DNA of 64,000 nucleotides from contig CP136067.1 in NCBI GenBank assembly GCA_032622095.1, positions 53,857,899-53,921,898 of the forward strand, given 5' to 3'. The first letter of the stretch is position 1. Every line of letters starts with the position of its first letter. The DNA is from Siphonodentalium dalli (Eukaryota > Mollusca > Scaphopoda > Gadilida > Siphonodentaliidae). The notes under the pieces were generated by a model. The model was not told the origin of the DNA and searched no databases. It saw only the letters and a list, made by a program, of their open reading frames with translations. A program made the translations under genes and the position numbers. Below, in pieces: positions 37,051-47,497 of the stretch.

Positions 37051-37380
37051 ATGTCTGACAACAAGGAACGACGTGTTTCAAATTTGGTGGACTTACCACC
37101 AGAATGAATTCGCAGCTGGATTTTTCTTCAATTCGACTTGTACTTCATTGAAATCGCGACAACAAGAATACAAGTACTTTAGTGAAGGCTACATACATTC
37201 AGTTTCAATGTTTATTTGCGACGACAAGTTCTTTATTGTGGCAATTTACCACCGAAGCATGATGAAAAATGAACCTGCACATGGCGTCGATTTTGAGATA
37301 AATTGTTCGATAATTTCGGATATTCACTGTTCTTGTCAAGCTGGATATGTAACACATAATAAATATTTAATGTTATTATA
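37051..37380 (+). pseudogene. N-terminal part of a SWIM zinc-finger-like protein, frameshifted
   Basis: From the ATG at 37051 the frame reads MSDNKERRVSNLVDLPPE, then TGA. In the +1 frame it continues with EFAAGFFFNSTCTSLKSR, EYKYFSEGYIHSVSMFICDD, FIVAIYHRSMMKNEP and a CSCQAGY block. This order (a short basic start, a GYxHxV strand, a 'RSMKK.P' segment and a CxCxAG block) is what I know from uncharacterised SWIM-domain proteins, often joined to a YqaJ-type nuclease, that are multiplied in invertebrate genomes. The SWIM domain (CxC...CxH) is only half present: the second Cys-His pair is missing after a possible splice donor (GTAACA, about 37349). The single frameshift near 37100 makes it a relic. 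No nuclease part is found downstream. Confidence 0.5.
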
Positions 37381-37780
37381 ATATATCTCTTCACAATAGA
37401 CACACGATCTATCAATTTATCGATGGTGTACCATACAATTTCCATATTTCGATAAAAATTAGAGGACTTGTATGCAATTCCATAGACATAGGTTCCAATA
37501 CATACGGCATATATTGCAATATAGTGTTTATATATGTCCTAGAATAATATAGGGACTGTTTGCCGTGTGTATGGAGCCTCTGTGTGTTGTAACTTGTAAT
37601 AATTTTCAATTTTCAAATGACGTAGAGCAGACCACCCTATTACCAAGAAGGGCGTTATGGAGCAACATCTGTACAATATATAATAATCCTTTTATTTCAG
37701 ACAAAAAGAACGCCCTTGTCCCTGCCATGTGGGTGTGTATGGGCTATGTAAAAACGTGACTTATATATCTAAGGAATTAA

Positions 37781-37808
37781 TAAAGACATTTAAATTTAAA
37801 AAAAAAAT
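37781..37808 (+). other. Poly(A) signal and A-run
   Basis: AATAAAGACATTTAAATTT is followed by a run of A. It could be the 3' end of a transcript or retroposed copy reading plus, possibly that of the SWIM-like relic. The distance to the relic is only 400 bp. No target duplication is identified. Confidence 0.3.
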
Positions 37809-40093
37809 GTTATAATAACAATTAATAATCTTCATAATTGGCACATTACGCGTATATAACAAACATGTTTCAGTATATTGAGAAATTATTTTTCATTACT
37901 TTCACAAATCCGAAAGCTATCAGGAAGAGGCGCCCTAATCAGCCTGTATTAATCGACAACAGGTGAATTTAACAGGTGCTGTCATATACTTTGGCCATTT
38001 TAGTGTCCCTCTTTCCCCAACAAATCATCCCTTGGATATTACAACACTATGTGGTCCATTATCTCAAATGTATACATTGTTTGATTTGATAGTTTTAACT
38101 AATAAGCTTATCTAGCACTTCCTAATCCCCTCATCATATTTCCAGTTGTCACTTCTCTAGCTCAGCGTGACATGTCCAACCTTCATAATTTACTAATCCA
38201 AAAAGCCCATAGGGCGAAGCTTTCGCATTCTGTTACTGTTATATTATTATATTGTGTCAACTTACATGAAACCAATACTCTTTTATACAAAACAAAATCA
38301 AAGCGACATAGAGTAAGCCGGTAAAATGAGTCTTTTTGTCTAACCGCCTATTCGCAGAAACGACCATTGCTCCAGGCTGTATAATGCAATTATCTCATTG
38401 GCTCACACAGCTAATTGGGGTAGGGTCAATTAAGTTAACGGCCCACACACATTTGTATTATTGCTCGTGCTCCTGTTTATGTATATGCGGCATAACTGGG
38501 TCATGGTCCAGGTCCACTATATGTATGCTCTAGCTATACAGGTTCTAGCGTACCCTAATTTTCGCACCTGATATTTCTCTGAGCCCAATGTCTTTACCTA
38601 TATTGATACCACATAAAATTATGTATAACTTTTAGCTACATTTAGCATTGGCGGGACATTGAATTATTGTTAATAGCATCGTATGCTGTTATTTATTTGT
38701 GTGCGGTTTATATTCCATAAACCGGCGTAAACATGAATCGTTCTGGTCGAAGAGAAAAAAACAAATATATAAACGCCATTCTTTCGCAGAACGCCAAAAA
38801 TAAAACCGGCTATAAATGGTATTATCTATATGTAGTGGACCATGACCATTTAGCCTGAAAACTGCACAAAGCTGGCATGGCTCATTTTTTTTACATTAAA
38901 ATATGCTGAATAGTTTGGGCTATACTTTCCCCATTTTCAATTAAAACCCCATTTTGCAAGTTTGTCACAGTTAAAACGTTTTACATTACAACTGCCAGTA
39001 TTTAGTTATTGGAAATAAGTAGTGTATGTTTCCTGACTCATGGACGATGTGAATTTACAACATTAAATGTGAATAATATAACATCACAAAAGCGTTTTTC
39101 TCAGACTAAAACCACTATTGATCATTGTGCTACATGCGTGTCTGTGTTTGCCATATGTCTATCCTCTCGGTGTTTGGCTATTCAATATGCCTACCACAAA
39201 ATATTGACGGGACAGTATGTCAAATACCTTTTTTAAACTGAAAAATGCATTATTTGAGTTCGTAGTCATGTTTGTCTTGTCACTGAGATACTATACCACA
39301 TGTATCCACGAAAATAACTTACAAATCGACATGCTGAGCAAATTTGGGAGTCTGTTCACTTTGAAAGTTTGAAAAAGTCGACAAAATCCGAGATATTTTG
39401 TCTTCAAACAACGTATTCTACAATGCCAAATTGTTACCAAGAGGTTCAACTTATAAATCAGACATTACTGCATCTGACGTGATAAAAAAATCTGACCTTT
39501 TACAGCGTATTTGATCAATTATAATCTAAAACATACCTAGGTTGAGAAACCCGCCACGCAATATCACTACAGCCACAGCCACCAGCCTATAGGGTTATCG
39601 GGCGTGAGAAGAGTCATTGGAGAACACACGGGGACCATAATATCATGTTTTCCCAAATTCCGGTATAATCCGGTCAAAGCCGAATCGACGCTAATAACCC
39701 GATGTCTGTTTCGAATTAATGAATTTTATTGCTATCGTAACAGCACCCATGCATACATATGTGCAGGAGACACTCGAGCTAGGATTCCTCTTATACCTGG
39801 TTGAGGAATATTCACCCAAATACAAGATGGCGGCCAAAATGGCCACCAGAAATAGAAAAATCGCTTATTTTAACATCAGTGAGCGTTATTGCCACGACAA
39901 CTCCACCCAAGCTTACTATTGTGAGTTGGGAACACGGAGGGGAAGAACTGTCCTTATATCACATCCAAATAAAAGTCCCCCAAATCAAAAATGGTGCCCA
40001 CAATAGCGGACAGATTTTGAAAAATCACCGAAATTCCCTCATTTTCACATCTGGGCATTATTGTCGAGACAACTCCACATATGCTCACAGTTA

Positions 40094-40710
40094 TTTTTTT
40101 TTTAATTTGTTTATTGAGAATAGAGAATAACAAAGGAAGAAGAGACAAAATGCATACACGCCATCATTCTCTCAATCCAGAACATTGGAGAGCGTAACTC
40201 TTCCATGCCCTGGCCTACTTTCTCACTTGTGACACGTAACTATAAAATAGTTAAATTTTGTGCATACACCTCTCAACTTAAAAGAAAGACGAAGCAGCGA
40301 TACTAGATGTTACCTTGACATATTATTGTCCGAAAATAGGCTTTCTGTAGCAACAACAATTGTGATAAAGAACAATAAATTAATATTTTGTCTTCAGAAG
40401 AACTTTAAATTTCTATTATTAGACAGCTAAAGTGGTCGATGGTGTGTAATATTTAAGGTTTGCAAACACTATGTGCAGCTTTAATTAATTTACGTTCTGA
40501 ATTTACCATAAATAATATAATTAGTAAATTTTAACCATACTGAAACTGTATTTTAAATATTGTAAATATTGGTTCCACAGCAATCGGGAAAATACAAAAC
40601 GCTCGCTTCGTTTGCATTTCGGACTGTGACTGAAAACTGTTGTGATGTGGTCTAGAAAATCACTGTGCCAATTGATGTTCCCGAAGTATAGTCTATCATT
40701 AAACAAAAAA
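40094..40710 (-). mobile_element. Retroposed sequence with poly(A), minus strand
   Basis: Read on the minus strand, the segment ends with AATAAACAAATT followed by about 11 A (the T-run at 40091-40102), a polyadenylation signal at normal distance from a poly(A) tail. It begins exactly where similarity to the fold-back arm stops. A 61-codon minus frame (40521-40706) has no domain. The 5' limit is uncertain. Confidence 0.45.
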
Positions 40711-40806
40711 CAATGATCAGTGTATTGAAATTAGATAAATCTGTCGCTCGAGTACCGGGTAATTGATTTTTTTTTCTGTGTTAATCAGGGTCACTTTTAA
40801 GGTCAT

Positions 40807-41290
40807 GTGTACTTTGGGCCTGAAAATATCGAGTTTTCAATATATAATACTATTATTTTATTTTTAAGGCTTTTCGAAGTGGCTTCGAATGTTGAAAGCC
40901 TACCATTTGACATGTTGACCATAATGTATAATATACCCAAACTTCTTGACAATGATCCTAAGAACAATCTTGGCGGCGTCCAGCAATCGTCTCACCAAAC
41001 AGATCCAAGCAGATAATAACAATACACGCGGTGATAGTTTGTCGGCATGTGTCATGATAGTGGAATTGAAATGGGACTTTGCCTGCACCGCCGCTTCTTT
41101 GTGTATATTTTAGATTCAGACCTGATCTCATGTGTGGCTTTGCTTTCATTGTATGCTAAGATTTATCTTTCCATCGTTTGGACGCCGTTCTTAATCAACT
41201 GGACCGGCGTGTACCATTGGCTACTACTATATAAGCCCCACACAGACTGGGGTGTAGTCTTAAAGACGATGCCTTTGATAGTTGGTTGAG
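40807..41290 (+). pseudogene. Eroded coding relic, plus-strand copy
   Basis: The protein-level reading LFEVASNVESLPFDM, LTIMYNIPKLLDNDPKNN, then (another frame) NNTRGDSLSACVMIVELKW, and FHRLDAVLNQLDRR aligns with the minus-strand relic at 41675-42030. Similarity is clearer in amino acids than in bases, and frames change at the same places, so these look like two diverged copies of one coding sequence in head-to-head inversion. The family is not securely identified; see the partner. Confidence 0.45.
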
Positions 41291-41307
41291 TTCATACTCT
41301 GCGCTGG

Positions 41308-41634
41308 GTGGTGGTCGGTATGGTTCAAGAGAGTACAAATGCCATCAGCACAACAGTTAAATATCAAGAGGAATGTTACGTTGATAGGATCTTGCATTCA
41401 GTTCAACATACGTTGGGTACACCAAGTGATTTCTTGGTAACATCACCGTTCCGACCATTTTCCTGCATGAGACATATTAACTACTATATTCTAAAGTTAT
41501 ATATATATGGAGACTATAAATGTTCTTTAAACACATATAGAGAATGTACCACAATTCCTGACATTTTCTTGAATAATACCGCCCAAATACTGACACTAAC
41601 CCTGAGAGAGGATAATAACAACGCATACCTATAA
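41308..41634 (+). CDS. Unrecognised open frame, 108 codons
   Basis: Lies between the two inverted relics. Composition is protein-like (E-C-Y-V-D segments, no low complexity) but no motif is recognised. It could be the central part of the same eroded gene or chance. Confidence 0.2.
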   Translation: MVVGMVQESTNAISTTVKYQEECYVDRILHSVQHTLGTPSDFLVTSPFRPFSCMRHINYYILKLYIYGDYKCSLNTYRECTTIPDIFLNNTAQILTLTLREDNNNAYL

Positions 41635-41674
41635 AGATAGTATCCTTTAGCCCATCCGACTGTTCTGGGGGACG

Positions 41675-42030
41675 CTAGCATTGTATTATCCAGCCAAAAT
41701 TATATGTCTGGTCAAGTTGATTCAGAACGGCTTCGAAACGGATGTGGAAATACAATCTTACCACATCATATACCGTGGCCCATTTCATTTCCACTATCAT
41801 GGCGCATGTCCACAAACTAGCACCGCGAGTATTGTTCTTATGTTGGTAGCTGTGGGACATCAGACATATTGTTTATGATCATGGTCAAGAAGTGTGGGAA
41901 GTCGGTACATTATGGTCTTCTCCTTAGCAGAACTGTCCAGGGGAATGAGATAGCTAGCCACCTTCGAAACACTGCCGAAGTTGTACACGTATGCCAATGC
42001 GTTCGCTAAGTTTGTGAGTCGACGAACCAT
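41675..42030 (-). pseudogene. Eroded coding relic, minus-strand copy (possibly phosphatase-like)
   Basis: On the minus strand: VRRLTNLANALAYVYNFG, SVSKVASYLIP, TIMYRLPTLLDHDHKQYV, a stop, then NNTRGASLWTCAMIVEMKW, ATVYDVVRLYF and FEAVLNQLDQTYNFGW. The last part resembles the region after the active-site loop of protein tyrosine phosphatase domains (GxSxxxxxCAM..E..K....VDVVR..R.EAVLN.DQY.F). The catalytic HCSAGxGR loop is not present, as in inactive D2 domains, or is lost. Identification is speculative. It aligns in inverse with 40860-41240. Confidence 0.35.
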
Positions 42031-42514
42031 CTATTGGGAAGTTACAAGCAAACTGCGAATTTCGCCAGGTGTATATGTGGTTAGCCCCATGGGGTATGAG
42101 AAAGGCATACATAGAGATGACGTCATGTAAGCTTATATACCCATCGACCTTATGCCTTTCTAGTTCAATATGAAGCACAAATCCCATATTTAGCAAATAT
42201 TTAAAATCGTAAGCTATAGACACCGGAAAGTTAATTGTTTGAAACGTTACGATTAGAGGGACCCTTCTCCCATGAAGTGTTGAATACTTTGTCGGTGTCG
42301 ACCTATATTTATCAGACAAAGAAATGGAAGCTGGTCCAGATAACGCACCTAGATGGTTACGGCCATTGTCGGCACTAAGTGGAGAATGGATTTCGAAATG
42401 CAACATCGCGATTATTAATTGCGGGTTTCGTCCTTCCAGAGGGATACGAGCTATGTTATGCGTTGTGAGACATTTAAGTTTAACTAAAAGATAGCTTATA
42501 TACAGTTTCTTCAT
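41954..42514 (-). CDS. Unrecognised open frame, 186 codons
   Basis: The longest non-repetitive, non-LINE frame of the window. It has mixed composition with no low complexity. Near its end (after CNFPIDGSS) the conserved relic continues in the next frame (VRRLTNLANALA), so the frame probably belongs upstream of that relic with a frameshift at about 42020. I recognise no domain. No introns are evident. It sits in the core of a fold-back element and may be captured or element-encoded. Confidence 0.35.
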   Translation of the reverse strand: MKKLYISYLLVKLKCLTTHNIARIPLEGRNPQLIIAMLHFEIHSPLSADNGRNHLGALSGPASISLSDKYRSTPTKYSTLHGRRVPLIVTFQTINFPVSIAYDFKYLLNMGFVLHIELERHKVDGYISLHDVISMYAFLIPHGANHIYTWRNSQFACNFPIDGSSTHKLSERIGIRVQLRQCFEGG

Positions 42515-43690
42515 ACATATTGATATTATGACAAAAAGTTGAAATCAGTTCATTATTCCATATCAACATGTAATGGTGGGTAGAATTCCCGAAACAATAA
42601 CGCCCATCGTAAGAAAGTAAAGGAATGTAGGTGTGTTTTCAAATTTCGGTCGCTATTTTGGCCGCCATCTTCGATTTGGAAAACCATTCTTTGCGTGATA
42701 TGTAAGGTAATTACTTCACCTCATTGTTTTGGTGTAAGGTGGTTAATTGGCAATCCCATTGTTGTCTGGTGTAAATAGGTCAGAGATATATTGTGCTGAG
42801 AGTTTGAATGAGAGAGGAGTTAGCAGATAGTTTTGATTGTGTGTGGTCAGGAATGACTTGGGGAAATGCAGAGAGATTTGTTACATGCATGGGACTTGTA
42901 TATTATCATTGAATAATATAGAGATTAATCACCAAAGAACCATGTGTTGAGACTTGTGATACCCTCCCGTCCCGTGGTGTAACACTCATTATTTCCAACT
43001 CAACTGTAAGCATGGCTGGAGTTTTCTCGACAATAAGGTCCAAATGATGTGAATATGAGGGATTTTCGGTAATATTTTTCCGCCATTTTGAATTTGGGGG
43101 ACTATTATTTGGATGTGATGTAAGAGCAGTTCGACTCAGTTCGACTTAGTACTCCCAACTCACAATAGTAAGCAGGCGTGGAGTTGTCGTGACAATAATG
43201 CTCACTGATGTTAAAATCAGCGATTTTAGGCGAAATTTCAATTTTCAAATCTTGGATTTGGATGAATATTCTCCAACTCAATTATAAGAGGAATCCTAGC
43301 CCTGGTATCTCATATTCATGGGTGGAGTTATGATAGCAATAACACTCATTGATTCGAAACAAACATCGCGTTATTAGCGTCGTTTCGGCTTTGGCCGGAT
43401 TATACCGGCATTTGGGAAAATGTTATATCGGACAAAACAATCCAGCAAGGATGTGTATTATGGTCCCATTGTGTTCACAAATGACTCTTCTATACGATAA
43501 ATATTTCAAATCACACCAAGATGTTCACGTTTGCCCACAGTGACAAACGAAATTTGGTGAGATGAAGAAAAAAACAGCAATTTTTCACATTTCGGCGGAC
43601 ATCTTGGCCGCCATATTGGAGTTTGGTGTCGGATTTTTGTCTACTTTGTAAGGGTTGTATATTAACATAACGAATCGAGCGTAAAACAAG

Positions 43691-43908
43691 ACCGCTGGTC
43701 ATTGGCTTGATCATTGGCGCAATGAAATATGTCATTCTGTGGGTCCTTCCGATCGCTCGAAAATTAGATATTACAGATTTTTACAGATTTACCAAATATC
43801 GCCATGAGGATTCTAGCCATTTTTCAACAAGAACTGAGCAGAACAGTACGATATAAGCGAGGCATGCCTTTACTTATGATATTGGGACCATCGAATCGGA
43901 TTGAGTAC
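43691..43908 (+). repeat. Fold-back arm fragment ending in a MITE terminus
   Basis: 43691-43880 matches the 23880-24090 arm segment ('ccttccgatc.ctc.aaa.tt', 'gattctag.cat.tttcaaca'). 43887-43908 is the end CGGATTGAGTACCTTTAA of the TTAA MITE family without its other end, so two relics were joined here. Confidence 0.6.
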
Positions 43909-44480
43909 CTTTAAGTTTGTGAGAGAAAACTCAAATATTTCTGGTAATGTTAGTGGTTAAAATAGTAACACGCAACCAATATGCATCGGAAATGTTCGTA
44001 TTCAATGTATTGAAGGCATATCAGTCGATTTTATAGATTAACCACAACTTGTAAGCGATTGCAGGGCAAGCTGGGGCAATATCTACCATTTTCCATAATT
44101 TGGCCGCTATTTTGGCCGTCATTTTGAGTCAAAGTGATAACTTTGGTTCCATCAACTTGGAATATTCATAAGTAAAGGCATGCCCACTTACATCGCACAG
44201 GTTCAGTTCTTGTTGAAATAATGCTAGAATCATAATGGTGATTGTTGGTGAAATTTTATTCCGCGTTCTGTAACATCAAATATATTTTTGAGGGATCGAA
44301 AGGGGTTGGGACCCACAGAATGACATATTTCATTGCTCCAATGATCAGTTAAAATACAAAATAACGTCGCAATTATCAACCAGTTCTAAACAGCAGAAAG
44401 TAATCTAGACGATATTAATGAAATATAGTCACATTTTCAACTTCCGGCGGCCATTTTTGGTGGCCATCTTGGATTGGGAA
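43909..44480 (-). repeat. Fold-back arm fragment, inverted
   Basis: Reverse-oriented relative of the 23503 arm and of 30215-30790: 'ttgaaata.tgctagaatc', 'ccgcgttctgtaa', 'attgctccaatgatcagtta' and 'cttccggcggccat'. With the preceding block it forms a local palindrome centred near 43900. Confidence 0.75.
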
Positions 44481-44870
44481 TTCCAATTTTGTCTTAAACC
44501 AGACAGTCAACGACTGTGTCGCCCACCTGACTGTAAAGACTGAGAAGACTGGGACTCTGAACACCATAAGAGTTAGTACTTGTCACTATCACATAAAAAC
44601 AAGTAGTTCTAAACAAGAACATAGCTAGAGGGTATCCGTTAAGCAGTGGGGTGTCCACCTTGAAATTTTCAAATGCAGCCCCTGATACCTCCCATCCAAT
44701 ACAGTCCATATCCTGTATGTCCCCTCCCAACTTAAGCAAGCACACTCCCAAGTTCGTAAAAATTCCTTTGCACATTTTACAAATCATAGCTCAAGCTATT
44801 TGAATCCAAACTCTCCATGGAACCTACACACCAATTGCCAATTTAACATATTTTAACAAATGTGTAAGCA
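44481..44870. other. hAT-family end fragment and unique DNA
   Basis: 44629-44690 resembles the left terminus of the 55095 element ('gctagagggtatccg', 'ggggtgtccaccttg'). A 97-codon minus frame (44494-44787) overlaps it and has no domain. Confidence 0.45.
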
Positions 44871-46400
44871 AGCCAGTCACCCGAGGGCCCTCCATACTAT
44901 ATATATGCTAAATAGACCTAATGCCTCTTGGGGAGAAGACGTTTTAAGAATAACCATGGGAAGAGTTATGTCCCTGGTCTAACCCCTATTTGACCTGGTG
45001 ACCCTGTTTGAACAAATCTGAATCCCAGTCACATAAGAACCCTCCATACAAAATATAAGCTAAACATGCTAAATGATTCTTGAAAAGATGTTTTAAAAAT
45101 AACTATTGAGGTAAAGAGTCTCTGGCTCTGCCCCTATTTGACCCTGTGATTCAGATTTGTTCAAATTGGAACACCCAAAGACCATCCATACCAAATATAT
45201 CCTGAATAGCCCTGGTGGTTCTTGAGAAGGTGTTTTGAGAAATACTAGAGAGGGAACAAGTTGCTTACCTGGCTCTACCCCTATTTGACCTGGTGAACAA
45301 ATTTGAACAAATATGAATACCTTTCACCCAAGGACTCTGAATACCATTTGAAGAAAAAAATATGTATCCCAGTCACACAAGGACCGTCCATACCAAATTT
45401 TAGCTGAATAGATCTGATGGTTCTTGAGAAGATGTTTTAAGAATTACTATGGATGGCAAGAGTTATGCCCCCCCCCCCCGCCCCTCCAAGCTCTGCAACT
45501 TTTTGACTCAGTGACCCCAAACCTAAAACTCAGTCACCTAATATGACTCAATTCTGACTTGACTATAGGTCCACCAGAGACTTGGTCTCAGATGAAATAA
45601 AAAGCCTCCCCCCTCTCCCATCCAGTTTCCCATAAATGTAAGTGTGTCAGAACACAGGTATTTATTTATAATGTCAGAATCACACTTGGCAACATTTGTC
45701 TCCCGGAATACAACAAACTTAAGAATGTGGATTGTTAGTTATCATAGCCATTCTGGGCCATTTATATACAAACAGCTCAAATTGTGACACAGGCATGGCA
45801 TATGCCGGTTATTTGTAACCAGAATTATGGGATATTCCACACAGAGCTGTCACAAGCAGGTTTAATTTCAATCACAGCTGCTATAATGTATTTATAATCA
45901 AATTTGTGACTTCTATGCTGTTATTAAGTAAACATTCTGTGTACTCCTATATCTCAGATAGCTATGTGCTGTTTTCATATGTTCTGGATTTTAAAGTGAT
46001 TTAACACCAAATTTGTTATGTCCCTAACTCCGTCCACATTTGACCCAGTGACCTCATTTGAACAAATATGAACTCCTGTCAACCAAGGACCCGTCATACC
46101 AAATATGAACCCATTCGGCCTGATAGCAATTGAGAAGAATTTGATTTAAGAATTACTATGGAGGGAAAGAGTTATGGCCCTGACTTCGCAACTATGTGAC
46201 CCAGTGACGTCAATTGAACAAATCTGAATGTGAGTCACTTAATGAACATCCACACCAAATATAAACCCATTCGGTCCCATGGATCCAGAGAAGAAGATGT
46301 TCAAAGAATTGTTGACGGACGGATGGACGGGCGATGGACGAGGGGTGACGTCTGTGATGTCTATAGCTCCAGCGGAGACTTCGTCTCAGGTGAGCTAAAA
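44871..46400 (+). repeat. Divergent ~150-bp tandem repeats with terminal hairpins
   Basis: Blocks 'agtcac..aaggaccctccatacc', 'gaatagacctgatggttctt' and 'gagaagatgttttaagaata' recur near 44876, 45026, 45172, 45366, 46076 and 46230. Two hairpins close the arrays: 45567-45600 (GAGACTTGGTCTC, then AAATAAAAA) and 46365-46401 (AGCTC...GGAGACTTCGTCTC...GAGCTAAAAA). 45600-46010 lacks the blocks and shows no gene. I know similar GAGAC/GTCTC-type hairpin repeats from bivalve and other mollusc DNA. Non-coding. Confidence 0.75.
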
Positions 46401-46889
46401 AGGTAGCATTTCACATTAATATATACATTTGTATACATTTGTCAAGCATTTATCTCTATAATTTGCATCAAACTGACTTATGGCGCATTGTGTTAAAAAA
46501 CGTATACAGTCATATAGTTTTGCTACCAGTGTATAGAGTATTCAAATACCTACAAAATATCCCATCACATGTTAAAATCCGATCACAATGACATCACTTT
46601 ATGGGATACCGTTTCCCCCACCCCATCATAATCGAAAAAAAAAATAGAAACTGATTACGGGTAAACTTTAACCCACTAGGCACATTAGGACCCAAAATAT
46701 TTGCTGTTAACACAGGGGGGGGGGGGGGTCGGAAACAATCTCCAGGCACGTATGATGGGGTGGTGTGTGTCTCTCGGGTCCGAAAAGCAGTTTTTTCCAT
46801 GTGCCAATTTTTTTTTCCATTTCTGCTATTGAGTCTTATTTTGATGTGTTTTGACAGAAACAGGTCATATATAGTTAATAGCAATGCTA
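46401..46889. other. No gene; G-run at 46716-46728
   Basis: Unique-looking DNA up to the Helitron array. A 96-codon minus frame covers it without a domain. Confidence 0.4.
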
Positions 46890-47497
46890 TCTATTATATA
46901 TTTTGGAAGATCTGTCTGTGTGTCTGTCTGTGTGTCTGTGTGTTCGCGATGGACTCGAAAACGGCCGAACCGATTTCGATGAAACTTGGTATGTGGGGAT
47001 ATTTTCGGCCGAGAACTGGCATAGGCCTATTAATTTGTCCGTGCGACGTGACCTTGACCTTGAAATCGGGTAATTTCAAGGTCAAACGCCCGAATATCAC
47101 GGGATTTCGATGAAACTTGGTATGTGGGGGTACTTTCTTATGGCGAGTCTCATAAGCATATTCATTTGCCCGTGCGACGTGACCTTGACCTTGAAATCTG
47201 GTAACTTCAAGGTAAAATCGCCAATTTTGATGGGATTTAGACGAAATTTGATACGTGGGGTTACTTTTGTCCACTGATTGTTTTGGACGGGTCCAATCGT
47301 GACCCCGACCAGACCTTGACCTTCAAAATGATCAATTCAAGGTCAATTCGGGTAAAACCGGATGGATTTCGACGGGCACGTTTGTCGGGTACTTTTGTCC
47401 GGGCAGTGTTTTTGGACTGGTCAAATCGTGATCCCAATTGACCTTCAAAACGGCAAATTCAAGGTCAAAGCCCGGACGAAGTCGGGTCACCTTCTAG
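46890..47497 (+). mobile_element. Helitron-like unit 1 (608 bp)
   Basis: Begins TCTATTATATATTTTGGAAG directly after an A and ends with CCCGGACGAAGTCGGG (a 4-bp stem hairpin), then TCACCTTCTAG. These are the non-autonomous Helitron hallmarks: 5' TC, a 3' hairpin a few bases before CTRR, and A|T host bases. The body holds a TGTC/TG run and repeated 'ttgaccttgaaatcgggtaa' and 'cgatgaaacttggtatgtgg' blocks. Long frames reading PISMKLGMWGYF are non-coding artefacts repeated in every unit. Confidence 0.8.

Larger units (their letters stand above)
35417..39606 (+). mobile_element. 4190-bp transposon with exact ends and 5-bp target duplication
   Basis: Starts CACGCCCGATAACCCTATAG and ends with its reverse complement. 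The terminal repeat is 34 bp perfect, then about 35 bp imperfect with an 11-bp indel ('ctgtagtga.attg.gtggcgg'). AGAAG flanks both sides (35412-35416, 39607-39611). The other arm of the host element has the uninterrupted 'tatagaagagtcatt', confirming one AGAAG before insertion. A 5-bp duplication with CAC termini recalls Transib/RAG-type elements, but the terminal heptamer does not match their consensus and no such transposase is visible. The only coding relic is the SWIM-like fragment. The rest, 35500-36990 and 37800-39540, shows no recognisable gene. Confidence 0.9.
35205..43690. mobile_element. Large inverted-repeat element, left arm split by insertion
   Basis: The left arm runs 35205-35411 and continues at 39612-40093. 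The right arm is about 42960-43690 in inverse. Matching blocks include 'aatatggcggccaagatg', 'gtataatccggccaaagccg', 'gattcgttatg' and 'tattgtcgaga(c/a)aactcca'. The left arm is broken by the element at 35417-39606; the unbroken right arm supplies the empty-site sequence. The family resembles the 23503 fold-back arms in its GGCGGCC motifs. The core (40094-42590) holds a retroposed sequence and eroded coding relics. Arm identity is moderate, so the element is old. Confidence 0.82.

Noticed and set aside
37624-37758. Second exon of the SWIM-like relic
   Set aside because: The open frame here has no Cys-His pair or nuclease motif and cannot be joined with confidence.
35417-39606. Assignment to Transib or RAG-like transposons
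   Set aside because: The 5-bp duplication and CAC ends fit, but the terminal heptamer differs and no such transposase is visible. Kept only as a possibility.
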